Origin: an uncultured bacterium
Lineage (GTDB): Bacteria; Myxococcota_A; UBA9160; SMWR01
Length of the DNA: 45,281 bases
Direction of reading: 5' to 3'
Assembly (NCBI GenBank): GCA_937937315.1
Contig: CALDCK010000153.1
Location: 1-45,281, forward strand
Shown piece after piece: positions 32,224 through 42,147 of this stretch. Both the position numbers and the translations under genes were made by a program. Under the pieces are notes generated by a model, which was given only the letters and a program-made list of their open reading frames with translations, did no database searches and had not been told where the DNA came from. The stretch's first letter is position 1. Each line of letters opens with the position of its first letter.

Positions 32224-33941
32224 CAGTTCGAGACTCCGTAGCTCGGATAGAAGGAGATGGGGGACCTGGAGGGCGCATCGCGCAGGGAGAGGACCAGCAG
32301 GCCTTCTCCGGCGCCTCCCTCGAGACGCGCCACGTGGGTGCCGGCGGAGAGGTCCGCGATCGCACCTGGAGCGAGGGACACGCCGTCGACCTCCAGGGAT
32401 GCGTCGAGGTCCCGGGGCAGCCAGCGATAGGGCCCGGCGACGATCAGATCGAGGGCCTGGGCCTCGCCGCTCTCGGCCCGAATGCGTCGGCCCGCGACGA
32501 AGACCGAATCCCGGTAGGGCTGGTAGTGCTCCGCAAAGAAGCGGCGCAGCTCCAGCGGAAACTGATTCAGGCGGAAGGACTCGACCAGGTAGTGCACGGG
32601 CCTGACCCGGAAGTGTTCCTTCAGCCAGGCGATCTGATGCTCGCGATAGGGACCTTCGAAGCGGCGGTAGAGGGTCTGGGAGAGCCACACGCCGAGGGGC
32701 TGGGGGGAGCCGCAGAAGACGGCCCCTTCGGGCTGGAAGCCCTCGTGGGTCGGCGCGAAGTTGCGGTGGACGAAGGCCAGGCTCTCGCGCTGGACGGCCT
32801 GGGTGTCCCGCAGCAGAAGGCCCTGGGCGGCGATGGCGGGAAGCGCGAGCCCGAGCCAGAGGGCGGCCAGGGCGGGGCGTCGCCAGTCGGGTCGGAGGGC
32901 GAAGAGGCGCTCGGAGACCGGGCCGATCGCCAGGGCGCCCGCGACGGCGGGGAAGAGCCCGAGGGTCATCCAGAAGTAGGAGAAGGCGGCGGCGTGGAAC
33001 AGCCCGACCGCCGTTCCGAGGGCGAGCACGGCCCAGGCCAGGGCCAGCCAGCGCTCTCCCCGACGCTCGCGCCAGGCGAGCAGCGATGCGGCGACGAGGC
33101 CCGCGCCGAGGGCCAGGTGGGGCACGAGGGTCGGCAGCAGGGCGGCGTACTGGCTGTAGCCGATCGTGTGGCGGTAGTAGGGGAAGACGATCTCCCGGGC
33201 CGACGAGAGCTGCGGCGCCACCAGGTGCTTCGCCGCGTGGGTCTCGGGCAGGGTGAAGAGCCACATCGAGAGAGCGCGGTAGCCGAGCACCACGGCTCCG
33301 AAGCCGGCGACCGTGAGGACGCCGCGCCAGGCGTCGCGCCGCACCACGAGGGAGCCACTCACGAAGAGACGTCCCGCGGCGAGCAATGCCATGAGCGCCC
33401 CGCCGTAGGCGAGCTTCTGGGATCCGAGCCAGCCGATGCCGAAGGCCAGCCCCGCGGCGAGGGCGAGGCCCGGGGCCCGTTCCGATCGCAGCAGGGCCAC
33501 GCCGCCCCAGGTGGCGCCGAGGAGCGCCACGTGATCCGTGCGCACCTGGATCGACCATTCCAGGAAGACCGGGAGCAGGGCCAGGAGTCCCACGCCGAGG
33601 GCCGCATCGTGAAAGCGGTGCGCGCGATCGCGTAGCAGCTCCGCGAGGGCGACGAAGAGGCCTGCCAGGATTGCGAAGGTGAAGACGAGCCAGAGCCATC
33701 GCGCGCTACGGCCGACGCTCATCTCGTCGAGGCAATCCTCGACCAGGGGCATGACCAGGATCTGGGCCAGGCCCGGCCGACCGCCGCTGCGCAACACGCC
33801 GTCGGAGAGCGTGCGCGCCACCGAGTCGAAGAAGGCGAACTCGTCCCAGTTGAAGGCCGCCCGTTGGAGGGTCATCGCCCGCACCCCGACGAGCAGTGCG
33901 AGGCCGGCGACGACGAGCGCGATCCGGCTCCGGGTCGTCAC
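32223..33941 (-). CDS. Polytopic membrane protein, GT39/ArnT-like putative glycosyltransferase
   Basis: GTG start VTTRSRIALVVAGLALLVGVRAMTLQRAAFNWDEFAFFD... many TM segments; NWDE loop like GT-C family. Confidence 0.7.
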   Translation of the reverse strand: MTTRSRIALVVAGLALLVGVRAMTLQRAAFNWDEFAFFDSVARTLSDGVLRSGGRPGLAQILVMPLVEDCLDEMSVGRSARWLWLVFTFAILAGLFVALAELLRDRAHRFHDAALGVGLLALLPVFLEWSIQVRTDHVALLGATWGGVALLRSERAPGLALAAGLAFGIGWLGSQKLAYGGALMALLAAGRLFVSGSLVVRRDAWRGVLTVAGFGAVVLGYRALSMWLFTLPETHAAKHLVAPQLSSAREIVFPYYRHTIGYSQYAALLPTLVPHLALGAGLVAASLLAWRERRGERWLALAWAVLALGTAVGLFHAAAFSYFWMTLGLFPAVAGALAIGPVSERLFALRPDWRRPALAALWLGLALPAIAAQGLLLRDTQAVQRESLAFVHRNFAPTHEGFQPEGAVFCGSPQPLGVWLSQTLYRRFEGPYREHQIAWLKEHFRVRPVHYLVESFRLNQFPLELRRFFAEHYQPYRDSVFVAGRRIRAESGEAQALDLIVAGPYRWLPRDLDASLEVDGVSLAPGAIADLSAGTHVARLEGGAGEGLLVLSLRDAPSRSPISFYPSYGVSN

Positions 33942-35989
33942 GACGCGACCCCGCGGATCGCGCGCACCAGGGGATTCGGAAGCCAGGGGCGGTCGAGCCG
34001 ACTCGGTCCGCGCCACAGGCCCGCACGGGCGGGTCGGGGCGTCTCGGAGAGATCCGTCAGCAGGTCGAAGAAGGCCACGGCGCGCTCGCGCGCGTCGAAG
34101 CGTGCCCGGACTCGCGCGACGGCCGCCGTCGAGCAGCGCTCCAGCAGCGTGCGATCTCGGGCCAGCTGTGCGATCGCGTCGGCGAAGGATGTCGCGTCGC
34201 CGACCGCAGCCAGAAAGCCGCTTCTCCCCGGCTCCACCGCCTCGCGGACGCCGCTCGCCAGGTTCGAGGAGACGGGCACGACTCCCGCGGCCATGGCTTC
34301 GAGAAGAGAGAGGGGGAGCCCTTCGGCGCGTGAGGGGAGCACGAAGACGTCCTGCTCGACGAGATGATCCGCGACCTCCGCGGGAGTCAGTGCGCCGGCG
34401 AAGCGGACGCGGGGACATCCGTCGAAGGCCCGTCGCAGCGCGGCCTCGTCGGGGCCGGCTCCGATGAGCGTCCACTGGACCTGCCAGCCCGCGGCCAGGA
34501 GGTGGCCGTCGATCTCGGGCAGGTCGAGCACGCCTTTGCTGCGATCGAAACGCCCGCTGTAGACGAGACGCAGGGGCCCTCCCGTCGCGTGGCGGGTGCG
34601 CTCGGGAATCGGCACGCCGCTGGGAAGCTGGTGGATCTGCTCTTCGCGCTCCGGGAGGCGTCGGCGCAGCTCGTCGCGAATGCGGGCGCTCACCGCGACG
34701 AAGGCATCGACGTGGGCGCCGTAGCGCTCTGCCAGGCGGTAGTGGGTCTCCACGTCGCCGTGGAGGATCTGCACCACGGCTCGGCCCGGGTCCCGCCACG
34801 CGGCGAGAGCGAGACCGAAGAAGTCGCTCGCCACCAGGACGCCGGGCCCCGGCGGCGCGGCGCGGCGAACGCGGCGGAGCACCGAGAAGAGATTCTCCGC
34901 AGGCCAGTCGTGCTCGACGTGAACGCTGCGATCCACCGCGAGGTCGAGGGCTTCGGGACGGCTCGCGTGGCGCGAGCCGCGCCGCTCGATCCAGCAGGCT
35001 TCGATCGGGAGCGCATCGTCGGGTCGCGCCGTCGCGAGGTGGGAGACGAAGCTCGCCACCCCTCCCAGGGCATCCGGCAGGACGAAGCGGGCCGTCGGGC
35101 GAGTCGTCGCCCGCGGAAGGACCCGCTCGAGACCGCGAGCCAGCTTGCGGCCGAGGAGTGCGCGGGCGATCGATCCGCGGTGTGCTCGGGGAAGGGCTGC
35201 GCGCGGGCTCTCCGCCAGGGCGCACCAGACGTTCTCCCGGGCCCGATCGCAGGCCCCCGCGGCGAACTGGGCCCCGGCCCAGTGCATCCGCACGTGACTC
35301 CGGAGCGGTGGGTCGAGGGAGAAGAGGTGTCGCTCCGCAGCTCTCCAGGCGGCTGCCCTCGCCTGGTCCGCGCGTCGCGCCGTCAGTGAGGATCCGTGGT
35401 CGCGATATCGATAGAGCACGTCGTGCACCGCGGCGAAGCGGAACTGGCTCGAGGCGCGCAGCCAGAAGTCGTAGTCCTCGGCGAGGAAGAGGCTTTCGTC
35501 GAAGCCCCCGAGCTCCTCGTGCACCTCGCGCCGGTAGAGAAAGCAGGCGCCGATGACGTTCCGCAGCGGGAGCGCGGCGATGGGCCCGACCCGCACGCGG
35601 CGCTCGCTCTCCCCGTCGAAGCGGAGATAGTCGGCGTAGACGACGTCGGCGGTGGGTGTGCCTTCGAGACGCTCGAGCATGCGCTCGATCGCCCCGTCGT
35701 CGAAGAGGTTGTCGTCGCTGGTCCAGGTGAAGTGAGCGCCCCGCGCCGACCGGAACCCCGCGTTGAGAGCCGCGGGGAGTCCGCGATTCGGCGTCAGTGC
35801 GATCAGGCGGATCCGGGCGTCGCGCCGCGTCCAGTCGCGCATCCGCTCCGGCGTCTCGTCCGTCGAGCCGTCGTCGACGAGCAGGAGCTCCCAGTCCTTT
35901 TCGGTCTGGGCGACGACGGAGCCTACGGCCTCGTCGAGGTAGGTGACGCCGTCATGGCACGGCAGCACGATGGAGACGAGGGGCGTCAT
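33938..35989 (-). CDS. GT2-GT4 fusion glycosyltransferase (683 aa)
   Basis: MTPLVSIVLPCHDGVTYLDEAVGSVVAQTEKDWELLLVDDGSTDETPERM (GT2) then LRLVYSGRFDRSKGVLDLPEI...FVLPSRAEGLPLSLLEAMAAGVVPVSS (GT4). Confidence 0.9.
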   Translation of the reverse strand: MTPLVSIVLPCHDGVTYLDEAVGSVVAQTEKDWELLLVDDGSTDETPERMRDWTRRDARIRLIALTPNRGLPAALNAGFRSARGAHFTWTSDDNLFDDGAIERMLERLEGTPTADVVYADYLRFDGESERRVRVGPIAALPLRNVIGACFLYRREVHEELGGFDESLFLAEDYDFWLRASSQFRFAAVHDVLYRYRDHGSSLTARRADQARAAAWRAAERHLFSLDPPLRSHVRMHWAGAQFAAGACDRARENVWCALAESPRAALPRAHRGSIARALLGRKLARGLERVLPRATTRPTARFVLPDALGGVASFVSHLATARPDDALPIEACWIERRGSRHASRPEALDLAVDRSVHVEHDWPAENLFSVLRRVRRAAPPGPGVLVASDFFGLALAAWRDPGRAVVQILHGDVETHYRLAERYGAHVDAFVAVSARIRDELRRRLPEREEQIHQLPSGVPIPERTRHATGGPLRLVYSGRFDRSKGVLDLPEIDGHLLAAGWQVQWTLIGAGPDEAALRRAFDGCPRVRFAGALTPAEVADHLVEQDVFVLPSRAEGLPLSLLEAMAAGVVPVSSNLASGVREAVEPGRSGFLAAVGDATSFADAIAQLARDRTLLERCSTAAVARVRARFDARERAVAFFDLLTDLSETPRPARAGLWRGPSRLDRPWLPNPLVRAIRGVAS

Positions 35990-38973
35990 CGGGTGACGTC
36001 CCCTCGCACCCGTCCGCGCCAGGCGACGAACAGCCCGTCGGGCAGATCCGGGCCGGCGATGTCTTCGACGCTCACCGAATCGCAGGCCTCGCCCAGCCAG
36101 CGCTCGACCTGGGAGCGATCGAGCCACTGCTCCCAGGCGGCGGTCTCGAGGGCGCCGGCGCGGCGCGCGTCCTTGTCGACGATCACGACGTGGCCCCCTG
36201 GACGGACGACCCTCGAGAGCTCGCGCACGGCGGCCCGGGGGTCCACGGCGTGCTCGAGGACTTCGACGCCGAACGCGTAGTCGAACTCGCCGTCGGCGCA
36301 GGGGAGATCGAGGATGCTGCCCCGGCGCTTCTCCAGGGAGTCTGGGGCGTGTGCCAGGAGCGCGTCCGAGAGGTCCACCCCCACGAGGCGGGCGTCCGGT
36401 CGCTGCTCGGCGAGGGCCCGGGCGAAGCGCCCCTTGCCGCAACCGGCGTCGAGGATGCGCGGAGCGTCGAGGTCGGGCATGCCGCGAAGGACCGCCGCGA
36501 GACGCGGGTCCCGCGGGTCGATCCGGTCGGGGAAGCGCGCGACGTCGTGATCGAAGTCGCGGCGGATGTGCCAGGCGGCGGCGTCGAGGAAGAACTTCGC
36601 GGCCCAGGTGATCTCGGCCTCCGGGAAGTAGTTGGCGCGACGTCCACTGGAGCCCCGGAAGCCTCCGCTCGGTCGCTGGATCGATCGCAGGTAGGCGAGG
36701 GCCCTGTCCGCTGGGGCGCGGTCGTCGAGGGCGTACCAGGCGACGGCGTACTGTGCGACGGCCGGTGTGCACACCCAGCGCGCGTCCGGATAGGCGGGCA
36801 GGGCGCCGTCCTGGCGCTGGCGCCAGGCGATCTCCCGAAGCCCCCGTCGCGCGAGCTCGGGCTCTCCGAGATCGACCCACGCCTCCACGACGTAGGCGTG
36901 GAAGTGGGAGAGGGTGTCGAAGTCGACGAGGCCCGGTCTCTCGCTGTAGTGGCGGACGGCCCGGGCGACTCCGTCCCGGTAGCTCGGAACGCCGAAGCGG
37001 TCTGCAGCGATCCGCAGGGGCTCGAGGGCGTAGAGGTGGATGGAGTCCGGCACCCGGCGACCGCCGGGGAGCGCCCAGTAGCGGGTGTCCGGCGTGTCGA
37101 CCCGACCGTCGGGGCCGATCCGGGTGAGCAGCCAGTCGCAGCCGCGGCGCACCGACTCCTCGAATCCGTCGGCGCGCGCGTCGGTGGCCAGGAGTCCCTT
37201 GAGGATCTGACCCGTGTCGAAGGTGTAGGGAGTCGTCGAGCCCGGAGCCGACCAGGATCCGTCGTCGTTCTGGATCGTCACCAGCCAACGCGCCAGCTCC
37301 TGGGCGAGCTCGTGCTGTCCCCAGGCGTGGAGCGTCGGGATCGCATAGCCCGTGACCTCGGGGTAGGGCGTGGGGTCGACGTCGCTGACCGCGAGGCCGC
37401 CGTCGGGCTGCTGACGTGCGCGCAGCCAGGCGACGGCGCGGGTCAGCCCCTCGTGCAGGTCGGGCTGGTGCGCAGTGCGGTCGCGCTGCAGCGCCCGCCG
37501 TACCCTTCGCACGACGCGTCCTGCCCGAGCACGTGCACGCTTCGGAAGAGCGGCCGGATCGAGGGCGCGTATGCGGCACTCGGTGCGCAGCCGGCGCGAG
37601 AGCGGGGCCCGCGAGAGGACCAGCAGGGGCCGTCCGTAGTCGCCGCTGGTGGCGATCGTCTCCCGGTGGCCGAGGCCGAGCACCCGCTGGATCTCGTCGA
37701 TCTCCGCCGCGAGGCTTCCGCGCTCGGGGTAGAACCGGTCCTGGCTCGCCATCTCCGCGATCAAGACCTCCGGACCGATGCGAGCGAGGTCGGCCAGGAA
37801 GGCGTCCTTCGACTCGATGTGATGGTGGACCGAGAGCAACGTCACGACGTTGGCGTCTCCGATCTCGCCGGCAAGTGCATCGCGGCCGCACACCTTCACG
37901 TGGAACTCCGCATCCGATCCCTCGACGAAGGCCAGAGCGCGCGCGGCGTCGACGAATGGGGCGGCCCCTTCGACGCCGACCGAGCGGTCCACGCACGCCT
38001 CCCGCGACGCGGCGATGCAGAAGGCGCCGAGGTTCGCACCCACGTCGAGGTGATGGATCGGTCCCAGATCGCGGGCGAGTCCGCGCAGCAGGATTCGCAG
38101 CCAGTCGAGGCGCCGGTCTTCCGCGGGCCGCTGTCCCGCAACCTCGACGTCTCCGACCCGGACCGATTGATACACCCGGGGGTCCGGCTCCTGGAGCGGG
38201 TCGCGATTGAACTCGCAGTCCCGGTCGTAGGCGCAGCGCGCGAGCAGCTCGGGCAGGCGCTCGCTCACGCGATCGCGGAAGACCTGCTCGAGGCGGGCGA
38301 GGCAGGTCCAGCGCGGCTCGTAGTGATCCGACTCCGGATAGGCTCCCAGATTTCCGAGGGACGTCTCGCCGCAGGCGTCGAGGGAAGCCTCGAAGGGACC
38401 CGACTGGGCCAGGCGTCGCGCCTCCTCGAAGTCGACGATCACGATCCGGTCTCCGCGGAAGCAGAGATTGTGCTCGTGGAGGTCGGTGTGGACCACGCCC
38501 TGGTCGAAGAGAGCCCGGGCAGCGGCGCGCAGGTCCTGCCAGGCCCGCAGGAGGGCCGCCGCATCGAGGCGCTCGTTGGCAGTCTCGAAGGGTTCGAGCC
38601 ATTCGAGGGCCAGGAGCTGGAAGCCCGCCTCTTCGTCGAAGAAGCGCACCCGCGGAAGCCACTCCCCGGAGAGGCTCGTCAGGAAGTCGACCTCGTTCGA
38701 GAGGGAAGGCTTGCGCGGAAACCCGGGCTCGCCCTCGAGTGCGCTCTCGACCCAGACGGTCTCGTGCTTGATCTTGAGGAGCATCTGCTCCGGCCCGGCG
38801 TCCACGCGAAACAGCGTGGAGCCGCCGCCGGGCTCCCAGCTGCGCGGCAGGTGGGCGACCTCGTAGGAGGTGCGGAGGTTGCGACGCAGCACCTCGTCCA
38901 CGATCCAGGGCAGCTCGAGCACCCGGTCGAGATGGGCCTGCTTGTTGCTCAGGGCTTCCGGATCGAAGCGCAT
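35986..38973 (-). CDS. Multidomain kinase-like / methyltransferase / alpha-alpha toroid / methyltransferase protein (995 aa)
   Basis: VVHTDLHEHNLCFRGDRIVIVDFEEARR (kinase), HHLDVGANLGAFCIAASREA (FkbM-like MTase), QPDGGL/NDDGSW/TPYTFDTGQILKGL repeats (toroid), ILDAGCGKGRFARALAEQRPDARLVGVDLSDALL (class I MTase). Confidence 0.85.
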   Translation of the reverse strand: MRFDPEALSNKQAHLDRVLELPWIVDEVLRRNLRTSYEVAHLPRSWEPGGGSTLFRVDAGPEQMLLKIKHETVWVESALEGEPGFPRKPSLSNEVDFLTSLSGEWLPRVRFFDEEAGFQLLALEWLEPFETANERLDAAALLRAWQDLRAAARALFDQGVVHTDLHEHNLCFRGDRIVIVDFEEARRLAQSGPFEASLDACGETSLGNLGAYPESDHYEPRWTCLARLEQVFRDRVSERLPELLARCAYDRDCEFNRDPLQEPDPRVYQSVRVGDVEVAGQRPAEDRRLDWLRILLRGLARDLGPIHHLDVGANLGAFCIAASREACVDRSVGVEGAAPFVDAARALAFVEGSDAEFHVKVCGRDALAGEIGDANVVTLLSVHHHIESKDAFLADLARIGPEVLIAEMASQDRFYPERGSLAAEIDEIQRVLGLGHRETIATSGDYGRPLLVLSRAPLSRRLRTECRIRALDPAALPKRARARAGRVVRRVRRALQRDRTAHQPDLHEGLTRAVAWLRARQQPDGGLAVSDVDPTPYPEVTGYAIPTLHAWGQHELAQELARWLVTIQNDDGSWSAPGSTTPYTFDTGQILKGLLATDARADGFEESVRRGCDWLLTRIGPDGRVDTPDTRYWALPGGRRVPDSIHLYALEPLRIAADRFGVPSYRDGVARAVRHYSERPGLVDFDTLSHFHAYVVEAWVDLGEPELARRGLREIAWRQRQDGALPAYPDARWVCTPAVAQYAVAWYALDDRAPADRALAYLRSIQRPSGGFRGSSGRRANYFPEAEITWAAKFFLDAAAWHIRRDFDHDVARFPDRIDPRDPRLAAVLRGMPDLDAPRILDAGCGKGRFARALAEQRPDARLVGVDLSDALLAHAPDSLEKRRGSILDLPCADGEFDYAFGVEVLEHAVDPRAAVRELSRVVRPGGHVVIVDKDARRAGALETAAWEQWLDRSQVERWLGEACDSVSVEDIAGPDLPDGLFVAWRGRVRGDVTR

Positions 38974-40005
38974 TCAGACGTCTCGCGATCCGAAGAGCGC
39001 GTTGCGCAGGAAGTCCACCTGGCTCTCCCACTCATGCTTCATTCGCGCCGCGTCGAGGGCGACCGGGCATTCGAGAACGTCGCCTGCGCCAACCCGCTCG
39101 AACATGCGCAGGCGTGGAACCGCCGCCCCGAAGAGCTGGGCTCGCCCGCCGAGAGCGAGCGCCGCGATGCAGGCGTGGATGCGATCGGTGTAGGTGACCC
39201 GGGCATTCGCGTAGAGGGAGAGATGGTCCGAGGGCAGGTCCGAGATCAGGGTGGCGGGCCTCGTGAAGGCGTCCATCGGCTCCGGGAGGGTCGCGTGATG
39301 GGCGCGCACCACGTGGAGACCGCCCGCGTCGATCGCCGGGGGTGTGTAGGCGGGAGCAGATCCGCGCAGGAGGCGGCGCAGTCGCGTGCGAAGGTTGGGG
39401 CGTCGCCACCCGGCGCCACCCGCTGCCCCGACCTGCGCGGGCTCCTGAGCATTTCGAAGCGGAGGCTCTGCCATCGAGTCGAAGCAGAGCGCGACGTAGG
39501 GGCGGTCTACGAAACGCAGCGGGTCGACCGCACGACCCACGAAGAACGCGCTGTCGACTCCGTCGTGGGCGTGGGTCGCGCAGTCGCGGTAGCGCTCGAA
39601 GGAGTAGGTGTCCCGGGATGCGAAGGCGTGGATGGGGAGGTCGCGGAGGATTTCGCGCACTGCGGCGACCTCGGCATCGTCGTACCGCTCTGCACCTCCT
39701 CCGGCGATTACGATGCGTGCTCCCCGATCGAGGAAGCCGCGAAGGTTCGGCTCGGCACTCCGCAGGTGCTCGACGCTCTGGGTCATGCCCCCCATGACGA
39801 CGTAGTCCGCGTCGATCCAGTCGCCGAGGTGGAAGTCGTTCTCGGGGCGGCCCTGGCGACGCGAGAGATAGGAGGACATACCGCCGATGTGGGCGACCTC
39901 GCCGCGCTCTCCTACCGCCGCGCGCAGCGTCGCGAGTGCGCCCAGGTTGACGAAGGCATTGCCGATGTTCGTGGGCCAGCAGCTTCCGTAGAAGACGACT
40001 CTCAT
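38974..40005 (-). CDS. Polysaccharide pyruvyl transferase family protein
   Basis: MRVVFYGSCWPTNIGNAFVNLGALATLRAAVGERGEVAHIGGMSSYL...DYVVMGGMTQ...RIVIAGGGAERYDD...FASRDTYSFERY...SDLPSDHLSLYANARVTYTDRIHACIAALALG. Confidence 0.82.
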   Translation of the reverse strand: MRVVFYGSCWPTNIGNAFVNLGALATLRAAVGERGEVAHIGGMSSYLSRRQGRPENDFHLGDWIDADYVVMGGMTQSVEHLRSAEPNLRGFLDRGARIVIAGGGAERYDDAEVAAVREILRDLPIHAFASRDTYSFERYRDCATHAHDGVDSAFFVGRAVDPLRFVDRPYVALCFDSMAEPPLRNAQEPAQVGAAGGAGWRRPNLRTRLRRLLRGSAPAYTPPAIDAGGLHVVRAHHATLPEPMDAFTRPATLISDLPSDHLSLYANARVTYTDRIHACIAALALGGRAQLFGAAVPRLRMFERVGAGDVLECPVALDAARMKHEWESQVDFLRNALFGSRDV

Positions 40006-41267
40006 GCGGGGCTCTCCGCGTCCGACTTCGCGGACTCGATCGACCAGGATTGATGCAGCAGGCAGCGGCCCCCCCAGCCCTCGGGTGGCAGGCGGCCGGT
40101 GCCGAAGAAATCACCCCCTTCTACGAGGAGGGGCGCGGCTCGGCGCTCGAAGAGCAGACACTCCGAGCCGGCGAGGACCTTCAGCTCGAGGGTGTAGGCG
40201 CCGGGAACCAGGGGCAGCTCGCGGACGAGGCACTGCACCCGGTGGGTGCCGGGCTGGAGGTCCGACTCGGCTCCCGCCACCGCGCTGCTCAACACGGCGA
40301 CCCGCGCGCCGAGGGCGTCGTTCACCGCGAGCTGGATTCCGATGCGGCGCAGGGGCGCCGCGCAGGCGAGGTCGAGGCGCAGCGAGAATGATCGGCCCGA
40401 TTGAACGGCGCCGAGGGGCAGGTCATCCCGATCGACCAGCTCGATAGTGGTGACTTCGAGGCCTCCGTCGGCGCTGCGAGCGATGGGCCCGTCGGGGGTC
40501 GGTCCGACTGCCGCGCGGGCGAGGTACTCGGCGATCACGCTGCGCACGTCGCCGCGGGCCGCGACCTGGCCTCGATCCAGCAGCAGGGCCCGGTCGCACA
40601 GGCCCTCTACCGCCGCCATGTTGTGGCTCACGAAGAGCACGGTGCGACCGCTGTGAGCGACCTCGCTCATCTTGCCCAGACAACGCTGCTGGAAGGCGAC
40701 GTCGCCGACGGCGAGAACCTCGTCGATGATCAGGATCTCGGGCTCGAGGTGCGCCGCGACCGCGAAGGCGAGGCGCATACGCATTCCCGAGGAGTAGCGC
40801 TTGACCGGGGTGTCGAGGAACGCCTCGATCCCGGCGAAGTCGACGATCTCGTCGAAGCGCTGTGCGATCTCGCGGCGACCCATGCCGAGGATGGCGCCGT
40901 TCAAGCGCACGTTCTCGCGACCCGTGAGCTCCGGATGGAAGCCGGTGCCGACCTCGAGCAGGCTGGCGACACGCCCGCGAATCTCGGCCCGACCCCCCGT
41001 GGGTGTCGTGATGCGCGAGAGGATCCTGAGCAGGGTGCTCTTCCCGGCGCCGTTCGCGCCGATGATGCCGAGCACCTCTCCCTCGGCGACTTCGAAGGAC
41101 ACGTCGCGGAGCGCCCAGAGCTCGTCCGGAGCCGCATGCTGGCGACGCGTGCGCCCGAGCAGCGCGGCTGCGGCGCCGACCAGACTCTCGCGCAGGTTGC
41201 CGCTGCGCGTCTCACCCAGGGTGAAGCGCTTCGAGAGCTCCTCGACGCGGATGATGGGTGGTCTCAT
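40002..41267 (-). CDS. Polysaccharide ABC transporter ATP-binding protein (Wzt-type with C-terminal carbohydrate-binding-like domain)
   Basis: GIIGANGAGKSTLLRIL, YSSGMRMRLAFAVAAHLEPEILIIDEVLAVGDVAFQQRCLGKM; C-terminal Wzt_C-like beta domain. Confidence 0.93.
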   Translation of the reverse strand: MRPPIIRVEELSKRFTLGETRSGNLRESLVGAAAALLGRTRRQHAAPDELWALRDVSFEVAEGEVLGIIGANGAGKSTLLRILSRITTPTGGRAEIRGRVASLLEVGTGFHPELTGRENVRLNGAILGMGRREIAQRFDEIVDFAGIEAFLDTPVKRYSSGMRMRLAFAVAAHLEPEILIIDEVLAVGDVAFQQRCLGKMSEVAHSGRTVLFVSHNMAAVEGLCDRALLLDRGQVAARGDVRSVIAEYLARAAVGPTPDGPIARSADGGLEVTTIELVDRDDLPLGAVQSGRSFSLRLDLACAAPLRRIGIQLAVNDALGARVAVLSSAVAGAESDLQPGTHRVQCLVRELPLVPGAYTLELKVLAGSECLLFERRAAPLLVEGGDFFGTGRLPPEGWGGRCLLHQSWSIESAKSDAESPA

Positions 41268-41271
41268 GTCC

Positions 41272-42147
41272 TCACACCCAGTCCGCGAAGACGCGTTCCA
41301 TGCGGCGGAAGTAGATCGCGCCGCCGACGAGGAGGACGACCACGGCGATGCTCGAAGCCAGGAGCGCCCCTGTGGCCGGCGCGGGTCCGCCGATCAGCGC
41401 CCAGCGGAAGCCCTCGACGACGCCCACCATCGGGTTGGCGGCGTAGAGCCAGTGGGCCCAGGGCGGTGCCTCCCCGAGCACGCTCGCGGTGGTGTAGACG
41501 CAGGGCGTGACGAAGAACCAGAGCTGGGTGAGGAAGGGCAGGGCGTAGCGGACGTCGCGATAGAGGGCGTTCAGCGCGGAGAGCCAGAGCGAGACCGCGA
41601 GCGCCGTGGCGAGCGCCAGGACGACGAAGAAGGGAAGGAGTGCGATTGCTGCGCCGGGGACGATGCCGTAGGCGAGCATCATCAGGAGCAGAACGGCGAA
41701 GGCGGCGCCGAAGTCGACGAGGGCCGCGATGATCGGCGCGATGGGGAGCACGAGGCGCGGGAAGTAGACCTTCGTGACCAGGTTCTGGTTCTGGACGATG
41801 CTGTTGCCCGAGAACGAGAGGGCGGTGGCGAAGAGCTGCCACGGCACCAGGGCGCAGAAGGTCGACACGGCGTAGGGCACGCCTTCGACCGTGGGCTTTC
41901 CCTCGGCACCCATCAGGAAGCCGAAGAGCACACTGAACACGACCATCGTGAGCAGGGGCTGGAGCACCGCCCAGGAGACGCCGAGCGCCGCCTGCTTGTA
42001 CCGGACCTTCACGTCCCGCAGGGCCAGGAACCCGATCAGCTCCCGGAAGCGCCAGAGCTCCGCCAGGTCGACCGTGCCGAGGCCGCGAGGGGGCGTGATG
42101 ACGATGCCGTCGATCCGCCCGGATCTGCTCTCGTCCGGTTCCGTCAT
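41272..42147 (-). CDS. Polysaccharide ABC transporter permease (Wzm-type)
   Basis: LIGFLALRDVKVRYKQAALGVSWAVLQPLLTMVVFSVLFGFL...YFPRLVLPIAPIIAALVDF. Confidence 0.93.
   Translation of the reverse strand: MTEPDESRSGRIDGIVITPPRGLGTVDLAELWRFRELIGFLALRDVKVRYKQAALGVSWAVLQPLLTMVVFSVLFGFLMGAEGKPTVEGVPYAVSTFCALVPWQLFATALSFSGNSIVQNQNLVTKVYFPRLVLPIAPIIAALVDFGAAFAVLLLMMLAYGIVPGAAIALLPFFVVLALATALAVSLWLSALNALYRDVRYALPFLTQLWFFVTPCVYTTASVLGEAPPWAHWLYAANPMVGVVEGFRWALIGGPAPATGALLASSIAVVVLLVGGAIYFRRMERVFADWV

Noticed and set aside
35990-39031. N-terminal ~1000 codons of the 1697-aa minus-strand ORF
   Set aside because: Out-of-frame overlap with the 995-aa multidomain gene; only the MTPLVSIVLPCHDG part from 35989 is a credible protein.
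36190-40053. Very long plus-strand ORF (1287 aa) antisense to polysaccharide genes
   Set aside because: Shadow ORF of high-GC coding DNA; low-complexity R/E/G/V-rich translation with no motifs, opposite to strongly supported minus-strand genes.
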